Assembly (NCBI GenBank): GCA_029168955.1
Contig: JAPDOI010001075.1
Location: forward strand, 62,001 to 126,000
Length of the DNA: 64,000 bases
Direction of reading: 5' to 3'
Source of the DNA: Aplectana chamaeleonis
Taxonomy: Eukaryota; Nematoda; Chromadorea; Rhabditida; Cosmocercidae
Below, piece by piece: positions 37,360-47,900 of this stretch. A program made the position numbers and the translations under genes. Position 1 is the stretch's first letter, and each line of letters begins with the position of its first letter. The notes beneath the pieces are model-generated. The model did not search any database, was not told the origin of the DNA, and worked only from the letters and a program-made list of their open reading frames with translations.

Positions 37360-37568
37360 GGACGATCCGCGGCGCTTTTGCAGGATCGTCCGCGGCCGAC
37401 GACCGGACGATCCTTCACCGAAGGCGCGGATGCGCCGGCAATGCGCCGCGGACCATCTTGCCAGCGCCGCGGATCGTCCTGTAGGCGCCGCGGATCGTCC
37501 TGCAGGCGCCGCGGATCGTCCTGACAGCCGCCGTGGACCGTCCTGAGAGCCGCCGCGGACAGTCCTTT
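37360..37568. repeat. GC-rich 21-bp minisatellite
   Basis: GCGCCGCGGATCGTCC plus TGTAG, TGCAG or TGACA repeats with a 21-bp period at about 37471-37545, with looser copies on each side (GATCCGCGGCGC, GATCGTCCGCGGCC, GCCGCCGCGGACAGTCC). Related GCCGCGGATC units are at 39150-39235 in a family A element. On the minus strand the unit reads CAGGACGATCCGCGGCGC. It shares only CAGGAC and the period with the satellite, so I do not call it homologous. Confidence 0.75.
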
Positions 37569-37584
37569 TGAATATTGTTATCCA

Positions 37585-38240
37585 GCCCACCCCAACCGAC
37601 TCATTGGCCGTGGGACAGATTTTGGCATTGGAGTACGCTTTTCGCGCTAGCATTCCATACTCCTCAGAAAGCCTCAATATCACAATTTTGCAGGATTTCT
37701 CCATCGTAAGAGCTAATTTCAAGAGTAGAACAGCTCGACTAACATGCATAACTGGTTTCGATAGTTTAGCTGTACAACTGTGACATGTATCGCTGAATTA
37801 TTGTGAAAATATTATATTTTATTGCAATCTTTTAGACATCGGTGATGTATAATTATGATTATGAACAAATGATTAATGTATGATCATGAGCTTTAAATTC
37901 TCGAAATCGAGAGCTCATATTTTATGACTCTTAAGCAACAACTTTGTAATATTAGTTTAGACTGAAGACCTGTAACCCATAGTTATTGCACAATCAGTTG
38001 TTTGTGTTACCATGGGCATGCATTGCAATATGCCATAAACTGAACAAGTCTACGAATGCTTATCGAAACCAGTTCTGCATGTAAATTGAGCTGTTCTACC
38101 TCTGAAAATAAGTCGCACGGTAGAGCAACCCTGCGAAATTGTGATACTGATGCTTTCTGAGGAGATAAGAAAGCTAGCGCGAAGAGCGTGCAACAATGCC
38201 GAAATCTGTCTCACGGCCAATGAGTCGATTGGGGGTGGGC
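37585..38240. repeat. Inverted repeat with about 185-bp arms
   Basis: Left arm 37585-37766 (GCCCACCCCAACCGACTCAT, CACGGCCAATG inverse, CTCCTCAGAAAGC, CTGGTTTCGATA) pairs with right arm 38057-38240 in reverse. The loop is about 290 bp and AT-rich. No target duplication found. Another foldback-type element. Confidence 0.8.
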
Positions 38241-38344
38241 GAACTGACTTTTTCCATCTAATTAGGAGTGGTGCTCTACTAGAATATCCCACTCGATGGA
38301 AACAGAGTTCATGTACTGTGCTTCTCTGCGTCAAATTCCACTCC

Positions 38345-38440
38345 TCTGCGTCAAATTCCCCTCCGCAATTGCGTATTGAGACGCTTCGCGGCCGCACGCG
38401 CTCGAGCCGGACGATATTCCGGCGCCGTAGCCGATAAGCT
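38345..38440. mobile_element. Relic of the 36373 TIR family
   Basis: CCGCAATTGCGTATTGAGAC, GCTTCGCGGCCGCACGCG and CTCGAGCCGG match the left arm of the 36373-36651 element. Only one arm is present, so it is truncated. Confidence 0.6.
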
Positions 38441-38564
38441 GATTGTAGGTGTTTTTTTTTCATTTTCTTCAATTTTCTTGGCTTCTGTGACCAAACCCGT
38501 CCTTCTGTGTTTCTTCATATATTAAAGTATTATATCTACATGCACACCAATTGTATCCTTCCAG

Positions 38565-38606
38565 ATGGCTCCGCAACAACTTCTAGGGGAGAAAAAATTC
38601 ACGGTG
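38565..38606 (+). CDS. Possible first exon, left arm
   Basis: ATG opens 14 codons (MAPQQLLGEKKFTV) right after TTCCAG, which could be a splice or trans-splice acceptor. A GTAGGTAA donor-like sequence follows. An acceptor-like TTTTCTAG ends at 38704, and in the joined phase the next codons read GRSGFMPKSIKVGIKPELFL with a stop 17 codons later. Very short and unrecognised; it could be chance or a gene fragment caught in a palindrome. Confidence 0.25.
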
Positions 38607-38883
38607 GTAGGTAATTTTTCATTTTCACGTTTATTTTTGTAATTCTCTCTTTTTGTTTTCCTTCCTTACATTCCAGTGATTTATATGATTGTTTGGTTTT
38701 CTAGGGTAGATCTGGTTTCATGCCGAAATCGATCAAAGTCGGTATCAAACCGGAACTATTCTTGAAAAAAAAACATGAGGAGAATTACCAAACCAAACAA
38801 TCATGAAAATTATTTGAATGAGAAAAAAAAACAAAATCAGAGGAGAATCTCAAAAATGAACGAGAATATGAAAATTTACTTAC

Positions 38884-38925
38884 CATCGGGAGTTTTTTCT
38901 GCCCTAGAAGTTGTTGCGATGGCAT
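38884..38925 (-). CDS. Possible first exon, inverted copy
   Basis: The minus strand has ATG and 14 codons (MPSQQLLGQKKLPM) and then GTAAGT, a consensus splice donor, at 38883-38878. It is the same length as the left-arm segment with no indels. Differences are mostly replacing, so coding constraint is not shown. Confidence 0.25.
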
Positions 38926-39149
38926 CTAGAAAGAATAATTAGCGTGCATGTAGATATAACGATTTGAAGAAGTTACAAACACGATAAATTCGAAGTCAGC
39001 GGCTGGAAAATTGTCTAAGACTGCGGGGAATGAGGTGGTGGAGTCGTTCAATCCAAAAACAACTCAAAAATATATGTGGCTGCTTTTCATCGATCAGTAT
39101 TGAGATGGTGGATTGGCGGTGCGCCCCGGAGCCACCCCCTCGAGAACAA

Positions 39150-39558
39150 ACAGCGCCGCGGATCGGCCGTTTGACCGTCCCACTATCAATCGTGCCGCGG
39201 ATCAGCCGCCAAGCGCCGCGGACAGTCCAAAAAGCGCAATGCCCGCCCTCCGACGTGAACAAATGAAAACTCGAGATAGTGAGATGAGCGATGGTCTCCG
39301 ATCAATAGCCCCGTCCTTCGTTTCATTCCCAGCATCTCTCTTTACGCTGGTCAGCTGGCATACATTGGCTGCGAAAGACGGAAGTTACAAGCCTCGGACA
39401 ACTCGTCCACCATGCTTTCCCAGCTCAATTTTTGAGGGACCATAACTCCGTTCCCTGAAAGTCTTGTACAATTCCAGAGACATCATTTGAATCAGCCTGG
39501 AACCGCTTTGGAGATAGGTGGTAAAACAGAAAATCAATTTTTATCGTGAACACTGCCT
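39150..39558 (+). mobile_element. 3' part of a family A element
   Basis: From GAACAAATGAAAACTCGAGA (39256) to TATCGTGAACACTGCCT it matches 32545-32853, including ACGGAAGTTACAAGCCTCGG and GAGGGACCATAAC. It ends at TTAA (39559-39562), which is also the left border of the next element. A clear AGGCAG left end was not found; upstream is GC-rich GCCGCGGATC sequence, so the start is a minimum estimate. Confidence 0.7.
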
Positions 39559-39562
39559 TTAA

Positions 39563-40183
39563 AGGCAGCGAACACGCTCGTAAACGTGATTGGGATAATT
39601 ACGGAAATAGAATGGTATGGCTCAGAGCACAATGCCTACGCATTTTGAAGCGTCAAAAATGACTCACAATGCCGCTACACGAGTGAGAAGTTGGCCCCGC
39701 CCCTGTATCTACCCGCCCCCTGTATTTGCGCCCTCTCAAAACGGGTGCTGGGCCACTTCCACCGTCGCCGAAGTATGAGGTCTACTTACTGTACTTATTG
39801 AACCACCCACATAGAGTTCGCGCAATAATTCTAGTCTGATGAACGGACGGGGCTCCGACGGTAGATCGTTACGCACGAATCGAAATCCCATTCTTCATAG
39901 AGGTCTTCAACCCCGCACGGCTCGCCGCCTGGTCCATGCATCAGACTAGATCGAAAATGAAAACCATACATCGGCTACTGTGGAAATGGCCTCGGGCCTC
40001 TGTGTTGGAGAAGACGGCAAATACAGAGGCAGGGCAGATCCAGGAGCGGTTTCAACTTCTTACTCGTGTAGCGGCATTTTGGGTCGTTTTTGACGCTTCA
40101 AAATGCGCAGGCGTTGTGTTCTGAGCCATACCATTATATTTATGTAGTTATCTCAAACAAGTTTACGAGCGTGTATGCTGCCT
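39563..40183. mobile_element. Family B palindromic TTAA element, copy 1
   Basis: AGGCAGCGAACACGCTCGTA at the left and TTTACGAGCGTGTATGCTGC plus CT at the right, with TTAA on both sides. The halves are mirror images: TAGAATGGTATGGC, GCATTTTGAAGCGTCAAAAA, CCGCTACACGAGTGAGAAG and CCCCTGTATCTACC on the left, and their inverses on the right. A 117-bp nested piece (39832-39948) interrupts the middle. The family appears again at 42892, 50446 and 52683. Confidence 0.88.
39832..39948. mobile_element. 117-bp nested piece with TAGTCTGATG ends
   Basis: TAGTCTGATG on the left and CATCAGACTA on the right bound a stretch that has no mirror counterpart in the family B palindrome, consistent with a later insertion. 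Too short to classify. Confidence 0.5.
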
Positions 40184-40187
40184 TTAA

Positions 40188-40754
40188 AGGCAGTGGTCGC
40201 TGTGGAATACGCTTGTCTACTTTTCTTTTCTAAACACTTTTCTGGACCTAGAGTAGTAGGACCTACAAGAAAAATTTGCGAAAAATAGATATTTTGGGTG
40301 AATTTATCACTCGAAACGTTCAGGTCTTTTAATGGTGGACGAGCCTACTCCCCATCACCAGCATCGATGATCTCTAGCATCAGGAAGGTCAGCTGGCATG
40401 CGAATCGACATTAATCGATAACCAATCATCTTCGAACTTTCCAGATCAAATATTTCTGTATTCATGCAGTAAAACTTTGACTGAAGTGCTTGCTTTCACT
40501 GTCCAACTGTTTTAGTGAGTTTAATTTGCATTTATTCTGCCTCTGAATGTCGATGATTTGTGGCAACACAGCATGAGACTCCGATCTTTTAGGGCGGAGC
40601 TGTGCACGTGTGCACGGATCAGCAACTTAGAAACCTAATAACTCTAATAAGAGCCCGCGTTTTGCCTCGTAAGGTTCGTGGTTTTGCAGCCGTTTGAGAA
40701 CCTAGCTTATTTCTATGGTGTTCTCAACAACTTTTTTCATCGTGTGCAGTGCCT
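40188..40754 (+). mobile_element. TTAA-flanked short element, family C, copy 2
   Basis: Begins AGGCAGTGGTCGC directly after the TTAA that ends the previous element, and ends CAGTGCCT before TTAA (40755-40758). The body matches 25517-26054 throughout (ATGGTGGACGAGC, GCATCGATGATCTCTAGCAT, GTGCACGTGTGCACG). No coding capacity. Confidence 0.85.
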
Positions 40755-40758
40755 TTAA

Positions 40759-41041
40759 TGATTCGCAAGAGAATAGCTAGACCGGTTCGTCACCTTATTA
40801 CCTGAGCCGTTGTAATACGGGCATATCGATTCATAGTTACCCAAATACTTACAAAAAGATATGTGTCAAAAGGGGTTGAGAGGCCTATGGGTTCACTCCC
40901 GAGAGGTTGGCGAAGGTTAATTCCGACTAACACAGAACGCGCGCTCTACGGCTAATCGACGCAGCCGTCCGAGCGCTACACTGACAATCAATTTCGTAGA
41001 TTTAGTTGTGAATGAGCCCGTATGAAAGACTTCTAAGCTGC
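40759..41041. other. Unassigned, tRNA-like at best
   Basis: About 280 bp between TTAA elements. GGGTTCACTCCC (about 40910) resembles a B box and the 40955-40980 stretch resembles tRNA-derived sequence on the minus strand, but no A/B pair or cloverleaf can be drawn. Confidence 0.4.
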
Positions 41042-41045
41042 TTAA

Positions 41046-41522
41046 AGGCACAGTCCAACCTCAGCTTCGTCTTTCTGTTTTTCTGCCTATGATGAAAACG
41101 GTCCGACGCTGATTCCAACGACGCCTCCGGTATCGTACAAGACCCCCTGGAAACGGAGTTATGGCCTCTCAAAATTTGAGCTGCGGAAGCATGGTGGACG
41201 AGTTGTCCAAGGCTTGTAACTGCCGTCATTTGCAACCGATGTATTTGAGCGGACGTGAATGGATAGAGAAGCTAAAAATGAAGGGAGGAACGGGGACATT
41301 ATTCAAAAACCATTGCTCATCTCGCCACTGTTGAGCTCGAAAGATCGTAAAAGGGGCGTGCCAAAGTGGCTTCCGGATGTGGGCGCCCCAGGGTGGCTTC
41401 CCCCTATATCTCGCTTATCCTGGGGAATTGAGAGCTCGCACTTGGCAGATGTTATAAAGGGTGGGTCTACTTTACAATTATGTGATTTTCTCAGATTTCT
41501 CCCCTGAGCTTGGACTGTGCCT
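41046..41522 (-). mobile_element. TTAA-flanked short element with AGGCACAGTCCAA ends
   Basis: AGGCACAGTCCAACCTCAG at the left and GAGCTTGGACTGTGCCT at the right, TTAA on both sides. The left part, read in reverse, is related to the 3' part of family A (GAGGCCATAACTCCG, GACGAGTTGTCC, GCTTGTAACT). A longer relative with the same ends is at 55909-57371. Confidence 0.82.
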
Positions 41523-41526
41523 TTAA

Positions 41527-42001
41527 AGGCAGGGTCCACGATAAATTTCGTCCTCGTTTTTGGCCGGAAATCGAAAGTTCAGAGTCCCATTGGAGCACTG
41601 GGGTCGAAAGAACAAACGAAAACGAGCCAGAAAAAGCTCTATACGGCTCCGAAGTCCGCTCGCGCTAGCCCTTCCGCTCGCGGTCGAGTTTCTCGACGTG
41701 AACGAAGGAACACTCGAAATCGCGAAATGAGCGATGGTTTTCGATCAAAAGCCCCGTTCTTCCCTTCATTCTCAACTTCTCTCTTCACTCAGGTCAGCTC
41801 GCGTACATCGGCTGCAAAAGACGGAAGTTACAAGCCTCGGAAAACTTGTCCACAATGCTTTCCTAGCTCAATTTTTGAGGGACCATAACTCTGATCCCAG
41901 AAGGTCGTGTACGATTTCAGACACACCGTTGGAATCAGCATGGGACCGCTTTCAAGATAGGCTTAAAAACAGAAGAACGATTTTCATCGTGGACACTGCC
42001 T
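41527..42001 (+). mobile_element. TTAA-flanked short element, family A, copy 2
   Basis: AGGCAGGGTCCACGATAAA to TCATCGTGGACACTGCCT, sharing its left TTAA with the preceding element. It is the best full-length relative of 32368-32853. ORFs of about 120 codons cross it but are not conserved in phase between copies. Confidence 0.85.
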
Positions 42002-42005
42002 TTAA

Positions 42006-42891
42006 TGTCTGCCCACAAGTACCAAAAGTCTTTGCTAGCTTGAGTTTCCCAGCTGTAACGAGGAAATGGTACTTACCCTCGTTTCATCTTTATGAGCTTA
42101 GTCTCCCATAATACTCGACAGGACAAGAACTTTTTCAGGGAAAATGGAGCATTAAAAAATTTGGTATACACAAAAGCCTTGCGTAGTAAGCAATCAGTGT
42201 TTGGTGTAACATGGAAGAAGTGAGACGGAGTTCAACGACTAGGGCGTGATAAGCATCAGTGTCCGATTTTGGACGTCAAGCTTTCTTTCTGGAGAACATC
42301 GTATAAGGAGTGCACGTACCCATAAGCGCTCTGTCGAGAAGTATCATTCAAAAGTCCAGTATTTATTCCCGATTTTCACCTTTCTGCTGAACACATGAAC
42401 AAGCTATGAGGATCAAAAAGCGTCAAAAATGAGCAAAAACGCGAGCATCAATAATATAGGAAACCACGATAAATACACAGAAAATCACCAAAACAGCAAG
42501 ACCGAAAAATCGGGAAGCTTTCATGCCATCTTGTACAAACGAGGCGTTTAGTAGCGATTAAACACTACTAAAGACGGAAAACAACCAATGCGCGATCAGA
42601 TAAACAAGTGGGTCAAGTTCGGAGACTAAAAATACCACAACGTAGCCAGTTTTCAGTGTGTCTTCATTTTAGCATGTATTTATCGATTTCAAACGCTGGA
42701 CCTTTTATTAAGGTCAAGGTGGATCAGCTTTGCGTTGGGACCATGTTATGCTTCGACTACAATTGGTACCACGCGATGAGTTGTAAAGTGTGGGACGAGA
42801 ATTCGTGTGGTGGTCTACGGCACCGCTAAGACAGGCTGAGTTGTAGATGCGAGGCCGTTTGGTTTAAATCCTATAGACCGCTTTCTGTTGA
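42006..42891. other. No feature recognised
   Basis: About 885 bp without a gene or repeat that I can support. ORFs are under 80 codons. Confidence 0.5.
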
Positions 42892-42938
42892 AGGCAGCAT
42901 ACACGCTAGTAAACGTCTTCGGGAAAACTACGGAAATA
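42892..42938 (+). mobile_element. Left end of a split family B element
   Basis: TTGA then AGGCAGCATACACGCTAGTA ... ACTACGGAAATA matches the first 47 bp of family B. At its TA the mariner TIR begins (42939). The continuation of family B (TAGAATGGTATAGCGCAGAA) appears only at 52683. Confidence 0.8.
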
Positions 42939-42986
42939 TTGGGTTGGCAACTAAGTAATTGCAGATTTTTTTTAGAAAATAAAAGA

Positions 42987-43802
42987 AAATTTCTGAAAGT
43001 TGGGCTCCGCAGAAAAGGTCAAGGATTTGGCATTGCTCCTAAATGTTGTGAAATTGTTTTATTGGATTTGGCTCTCAACTTGATTTTTCAAATGTAGTGA
43101 AATTGTCGAATTGATTTGGCTGTGATGATACTATATGCAGATAACATAATCATTAAATGTAGTGAAATTGTTGCAAACGGATTTGGCAGGAGCTCTATCA
43201 ATTATCACAGTCAAATCACGCGTCAGAAGGGGTTTTCCTTGAAGCGCATATTGAATCGAATGAGAACAGGAATAAACCTAGCAGCAAAAACGTTTCTATA
43301 CAATGCGAACCGTGAAAGCGTTGAGGACACGAAGACATAGAGTCAGTAGCGAGTAAATTGCGTTAGATTTCGTTTTCATGATTTTTATCTCATCGGTGAG
43401 GGAAGGTCTGGTACCTTATTGTTAGTGGGAGCTACACTGAAAGGGCAGAATAGCATTCGGAAACCTTAATTCTAGCCCATAAGGCCACGTTTCGTTCATC
43501 ATTGTTGACTGAGGATTATTATTTTTTTCTTTTTGTCTTCATTCGCTCGCCAGAGGACCTTCTGACGCGTGATTTGACTGTGATAATTGATAGAGCTCCT
43601 GCCAAATCCGTTTGCAACAATTTCACTAGATTTAATGATTATGTTATCTGCATATAGTATCATCACAGCCAAATCAATTCGACAATTTCACTACATTTGA
43701 AAAATCAAGTTGAGAGCCAAATCCAATAAAACAATTTCACAACATTTAGGAGCAATGCCAAATCCTTGACCTTTTCTGCGGAGCCCAACTTTCAGAAATT
43801 TC
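42987..43802. repeat. Inverted repeat, 245-bp arms, 327-bp loop
   Basis: Left arm 42987-43230 and right arm 43558-43802 are near-exact inverses: GAAAGTTGGGCTCCGCAGAA, AGGATTTGGCATTGCTCC, GCTCTATCAATTATCACAG and CACGCGTCAGAAGG on the left, mirrored on the right. The left arm begins 48 bp inside the mariner TIR at 42939. GTAGTGAAATTGT motifs recur inside each arm. High arm identity suggests a recent origin. No coding content. Confidence 0.88.
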
Positions 43803-44554
43803 ACAACTTTTTACAAGGGTTTCCCTTCTACAATATCGTCGAGCTCCAGAAGTCAAGTTGTTTTTTTTCGAAAACATAGTGGTAGAAATGAAGAAACAAC
43901 CGCTCCGCTGCTAAGACTGCAAGATAATTGTTGCAACGCGGCTTCCTACAAATAGATGCAAGGCATATACTTTTTGAATTTAAAAGTCGAAAAATGAAGA
44001 AATGAGTTTCAAAATGACCCAATTGTACAGGTTCTAGGCACTCTTCTAGACGGGGGGGGGCACGCACCACTCAAGACAGAAATGAAATGAACGGCCCATT
44101 GGTGAGGCTACCAGTCGAAGTATTTCCGTAGAGCTCTAATAAAAACAATGATTGATAGCGCAGTATCAGGCCTCTTTTATCAGAGTTTTCCATCATTTCT
44201 ATGAGTTTTTGCGTAGCTTGGCCCCTCTAGTGAAAGAAAATGTTGAAGGGGCCCATGAAAAACCTTCATTTGTAAAGAAAAGTCAATCGGAACACATTGT
44301 AAATACGAATTTGAATTTCGCGCCAAAATCATTTTCGGAGTTTTTCTGCATGTGGAGTTCGTGCCGTAACCAATTTTTCCTGTTATCTTACTGTCGCACC
44401 AACATTCTAGGAAAAAGGGCTAGATGACTGGTGAGAATTGGTGGCGGATATTAACCTCATCGTCCAACGTTTTTGACTCGCCAAAGTTTACCAGTGTGGT
44501 CTACCGGGCTCAATCACGAAATTGAGCCTGAAAAATGGAAATTGATTTCCAGCG
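43803..44554. other. No gene recognised
   Basis: About 750 bp. Contains AACAACCGCTCCGC near 43895, a relic of the 33106 hairpin motif, and a G run near 44054. ORFs up to 91 codons, unrecognised. Confidence 0.5.
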
Positions 44555-44871
44555 CGAACGATAGTTAAGTGCGCCAGAAGAGGACTACCGTAATCTCAGG
44601 ATTGATGTTATTCGGCTCTCGTAAACAAATTTGATGATACCCAATTGATCAATGATAAAGTATAAAAGAAGTGAAGAGCGGTGTGTCTTGATTCACACAC
44701 CGTCCTTCTCTAGGGGTTAGCATTTGAGGATCTGCCTGGACTAAAAAGCAGGGAAACATCACCACCTGTAGGGAAGATGAAGCGAAATCGGAGTCAGAAC
44801 TTAGAAAATTTTAGAGCCAACTCGAGTGAGATTACGGTAGCCCTGTTCTGGCGGACTTAACTATCGTTCTT
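44555..44871. mobile_element. 317-bp TIR element abutting satellite array 2
   Basis: CGAACGATAGTTAAGTGCGC then CAGAAGAGGACTACCGTAATC is inverted at 44828-44871 (TGAGATTACGGTAGCCCTG then TTCTGGCGGACTTAAC then TATCGTTC). Arms are about 44 bp with a few mismatches. It ends about 30 bp before the first satellite monomers. No target duplication is clear. Confidence 0.82.
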
Positions 44872-44901
44872 GTAGATTCGGAGGCCTGGCTTGCATACGG
44901 T

Positions 44902-47900
44902 GTCCTGAACATTGAACTGAGGTCCTGCACACCCCTACTGAGATCCAGCACACATTCCATGAAGTCCTGCTCATCCTTACAGGGGTCTTGCACACGTTTC
45001 ATGATGTCCTGCACACTCCTACTGATGTCCTGCACACATTCCACGAAGTTCTGATCATCCTTACAGGGGTCTTGCACACGTTTCATGATGTCCTGCACAC
45101 TCCTACTAAGGTCCTGCACACATTCCATGATGTCCTGCACACCCCTATTGGGGTCCTGCACACGCTTCATGATGTCCTGCACACTCCTACTGATGTCCTG
45201 CCAAATTCCACGAAGTTCTGATCATCCTTTACAGGGGTCTTGCACATGTTTCATGATGTCCTGCACACTCCTACTAAGGTCCTGCACACATTCTACGACG
45301 TCCTGCACACCCTACTGGGGTCCTGCACAGGTCCCATGATGTCCTGCACACTCCTACTGATGTTCTGCACACATTCTACGATGTCCTGCACACCCCTACT
45401 GGGGTCCTACACAGGTTCCATGATGTCCTGCACACTTCTACTGGGGTCCTGCACAGGTCCCATGAAGTCCTGCCCATCCTTACAGGGGTCTTGCACATGT
45501 TTCATGATGTCCTGCACACTCCTACTAAGGTCCTGCACACATTCTACGACGTCCTGCACACCCCTACTGGGGTCCTGCACAGGTCCCATGATGTCCTGCA
45601 CACTCCTACTGATGTTCTGCACACATTCTACGATGTCCTGCACACCCCTACTGGGGTCCTACACAGGTTCCATGATGTCCTGCACACTTCTACTGGGGTC
45701 CTGCACAGGTCCCATGATGTCCTGCACACTCCTACTAAGGTCCTGCACACTCCTACTGAGGTCCTGCACACATTCTACGACGTCCCGCACACCCCTACTG
45801 GGGTCCTGCACACGTTCCATGATATACTGCGCACTCATACTGAGGTCCTGCACAGGTCCCAAAATGTCCTGCACACTCCTACTGAGGTCCTGCACACCCC
45901 TACTGGGGTCCTGCACAGGTCCCATGATGTCCTGCACACTCCTACTAAGGTCCTGCACACTCCTACTGAGGTCCTGCACACATTCTACGACGTCCTGCAC
46001 ACCCCTACTGGGGTCCTGCACAGGTCCCATGATGTCCTGCACACTCCTACTAAGGTCCTGCACACATTCCATGATGTCCTGCACACCCCTATTGGGGTCC
46101 TGCACACGCTTCATGATGTCCTGCACACTCCTGCTGATGTCCTGCACACATTCCATGATGTCCTGCACACCCCTATTGGGGTCCTGCACACGCTTCATGA
46201 TGTCCTGCACACTCCTGCTGATGTCCTGCACACATTCCACGAAGTTCTGATCATCCTTTACAGGGTCTTGCACACGTTTCATGATGTCCTGCACACTACT
46301 ACTGATGTCCTGCACACATTCCACGAAGTTCTGATCATCCTTACAGGGGTCTTGCACACGTTTCATGATGTCCTGCACACTCCTACTAAGGTCCTACACA
46401 CATTCCATGACGTCCTGCTCAACCCTACTGGGGTCCTGCACACGCTTCATGATGTCCTGCACACTCCTACTGATGTCCTGCACACATTCCATGAAGTCCT
46501 GCTCATCCTTACAGGGGTCTTGCACATGTTTCATGATGTCCTGCACACTCCTACTAAGGTCCTGCACACATTCTACGACGTCCTGCACACCCCTACTGGG
46601 GTCCTGCACAGGTCCCATGATGTCCTGCACACTCCTACTGATGTTCTGCACACATTCTACGATGTCCTGCACACCCCTACTGGGGTCCTACACAGGTTCC
46701 ATGAGGTCCTGCACACATTCTACGACGTCCTGCACACCCCTACTGGGGTCCTGCACACGTTCCATGATATACTGCGCACTCATACTGAGGTCCTGCACAG
46801 GTCCCAAAATGTCCTGCACACTCCTACTGAGGTCCTGCACACCCCTACTGGGGTCCTGCACAGGTCCCATGATGTCCTGCACACTCCTACTAAGGTCCTG
46901 CACACTCCTACTGAGGTCCTGCACACATTCTACGACGTCCTGCACACCCCTACTGGGGTCCTGCACAGGTCCCATGATGTCCTGCACACTCCTACTAAGG
47001 TCCTGCACACATTCCATGATGTCCTGCACACCCCTATTGGGGTCCTGCACACGCTTCATGATGTCCTGCACACTCCTACTGATGTCCTGCACACATTCCA
47101 TGATGTCCTGCACACCCCTATTGGGGTCCTGCACACGCTTCATGATGTCCTGCACACTCCTACTGATGTCCTGCACACATTCCACGAAGTTCTGATCATC
47201 CTTTACAGGGGTCTTGCACACGTTTCATGATGTCCTGCACACTACTACTGATGTCCTGCACACATTCCACGAAGTTCTGATCATCCTTACAGGGGTCTTG
47301 CACACGTTTCATGATGTCCTGCACACTCCTACTAAGGTCCTACACACATTCCATGACGTCCTGCTCAACCCTACTGGGGTCCTGCACACGCTTCATGATG
47401 TCCTGCACACTCCTACTGATGTCCTGCACACATTCCATGAAGTCCTGCTCATCCTTACAGGGGTCTTGCACATGTTTCATGATGTCCTGCACACTCCTAC
47501 TAAGGTCCTGCACACATTCTACGACGTCCTGCACACCCCTACTGGGGTCCTGCACAGGTCCCATGATGTCCTGCACACTCCTACTGATGTTCTGCACACA
47601 TTCTACGATGTCCTGCACACCCCTACTGGGGTCCTACACAGGTTCCATGAGGTCCTGCACACATTCTACGACGTCCTGCACACCCCTACTGGGGTCCTGC
47701 ACACGTTCCATGATATCCTGCGCACTCCTACTGAGGTCCTGTACAGGTCCCATAATGTCATGCACACTCCTACTGAGGTCCTGCACACCCCTACTGGGGT
47801 CCTGCACAGGTCCCATGATGTCCTGCACACTCCTACTAAGGTCCTGCACACTCCCACTGAGGTCCTGCACACATTCTACGACGTCCTGCACACCCTTACT

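Larger units (their letters stand above)
38511..38971. repeat. Palindrome carrying a duplicated exon-like segment
   Basis: The left arm (TATATCTACATGCAC, CAGATGGC, CGCAACAACTTCTAGGG, GAAAAAA, ACATTCCAG) is mirrored in the right arm (to GTGCATGTAGATATA), with about 85 bp of centre. Each arm includes a 42-nt open segment starting ATG and ending at a GT donor-like site (see 38565 and 38884). Arms otherwise look like intron or UTR sequence with T-rich tracts. Confidence 0.75.

Noticed and set aside
40880..40990. tRNA gene or SINE
   Set aside because: A B-box-like GGGTTCACTCCC is present, but there is no A box at proper spacing and no cloverleaf on either strand.
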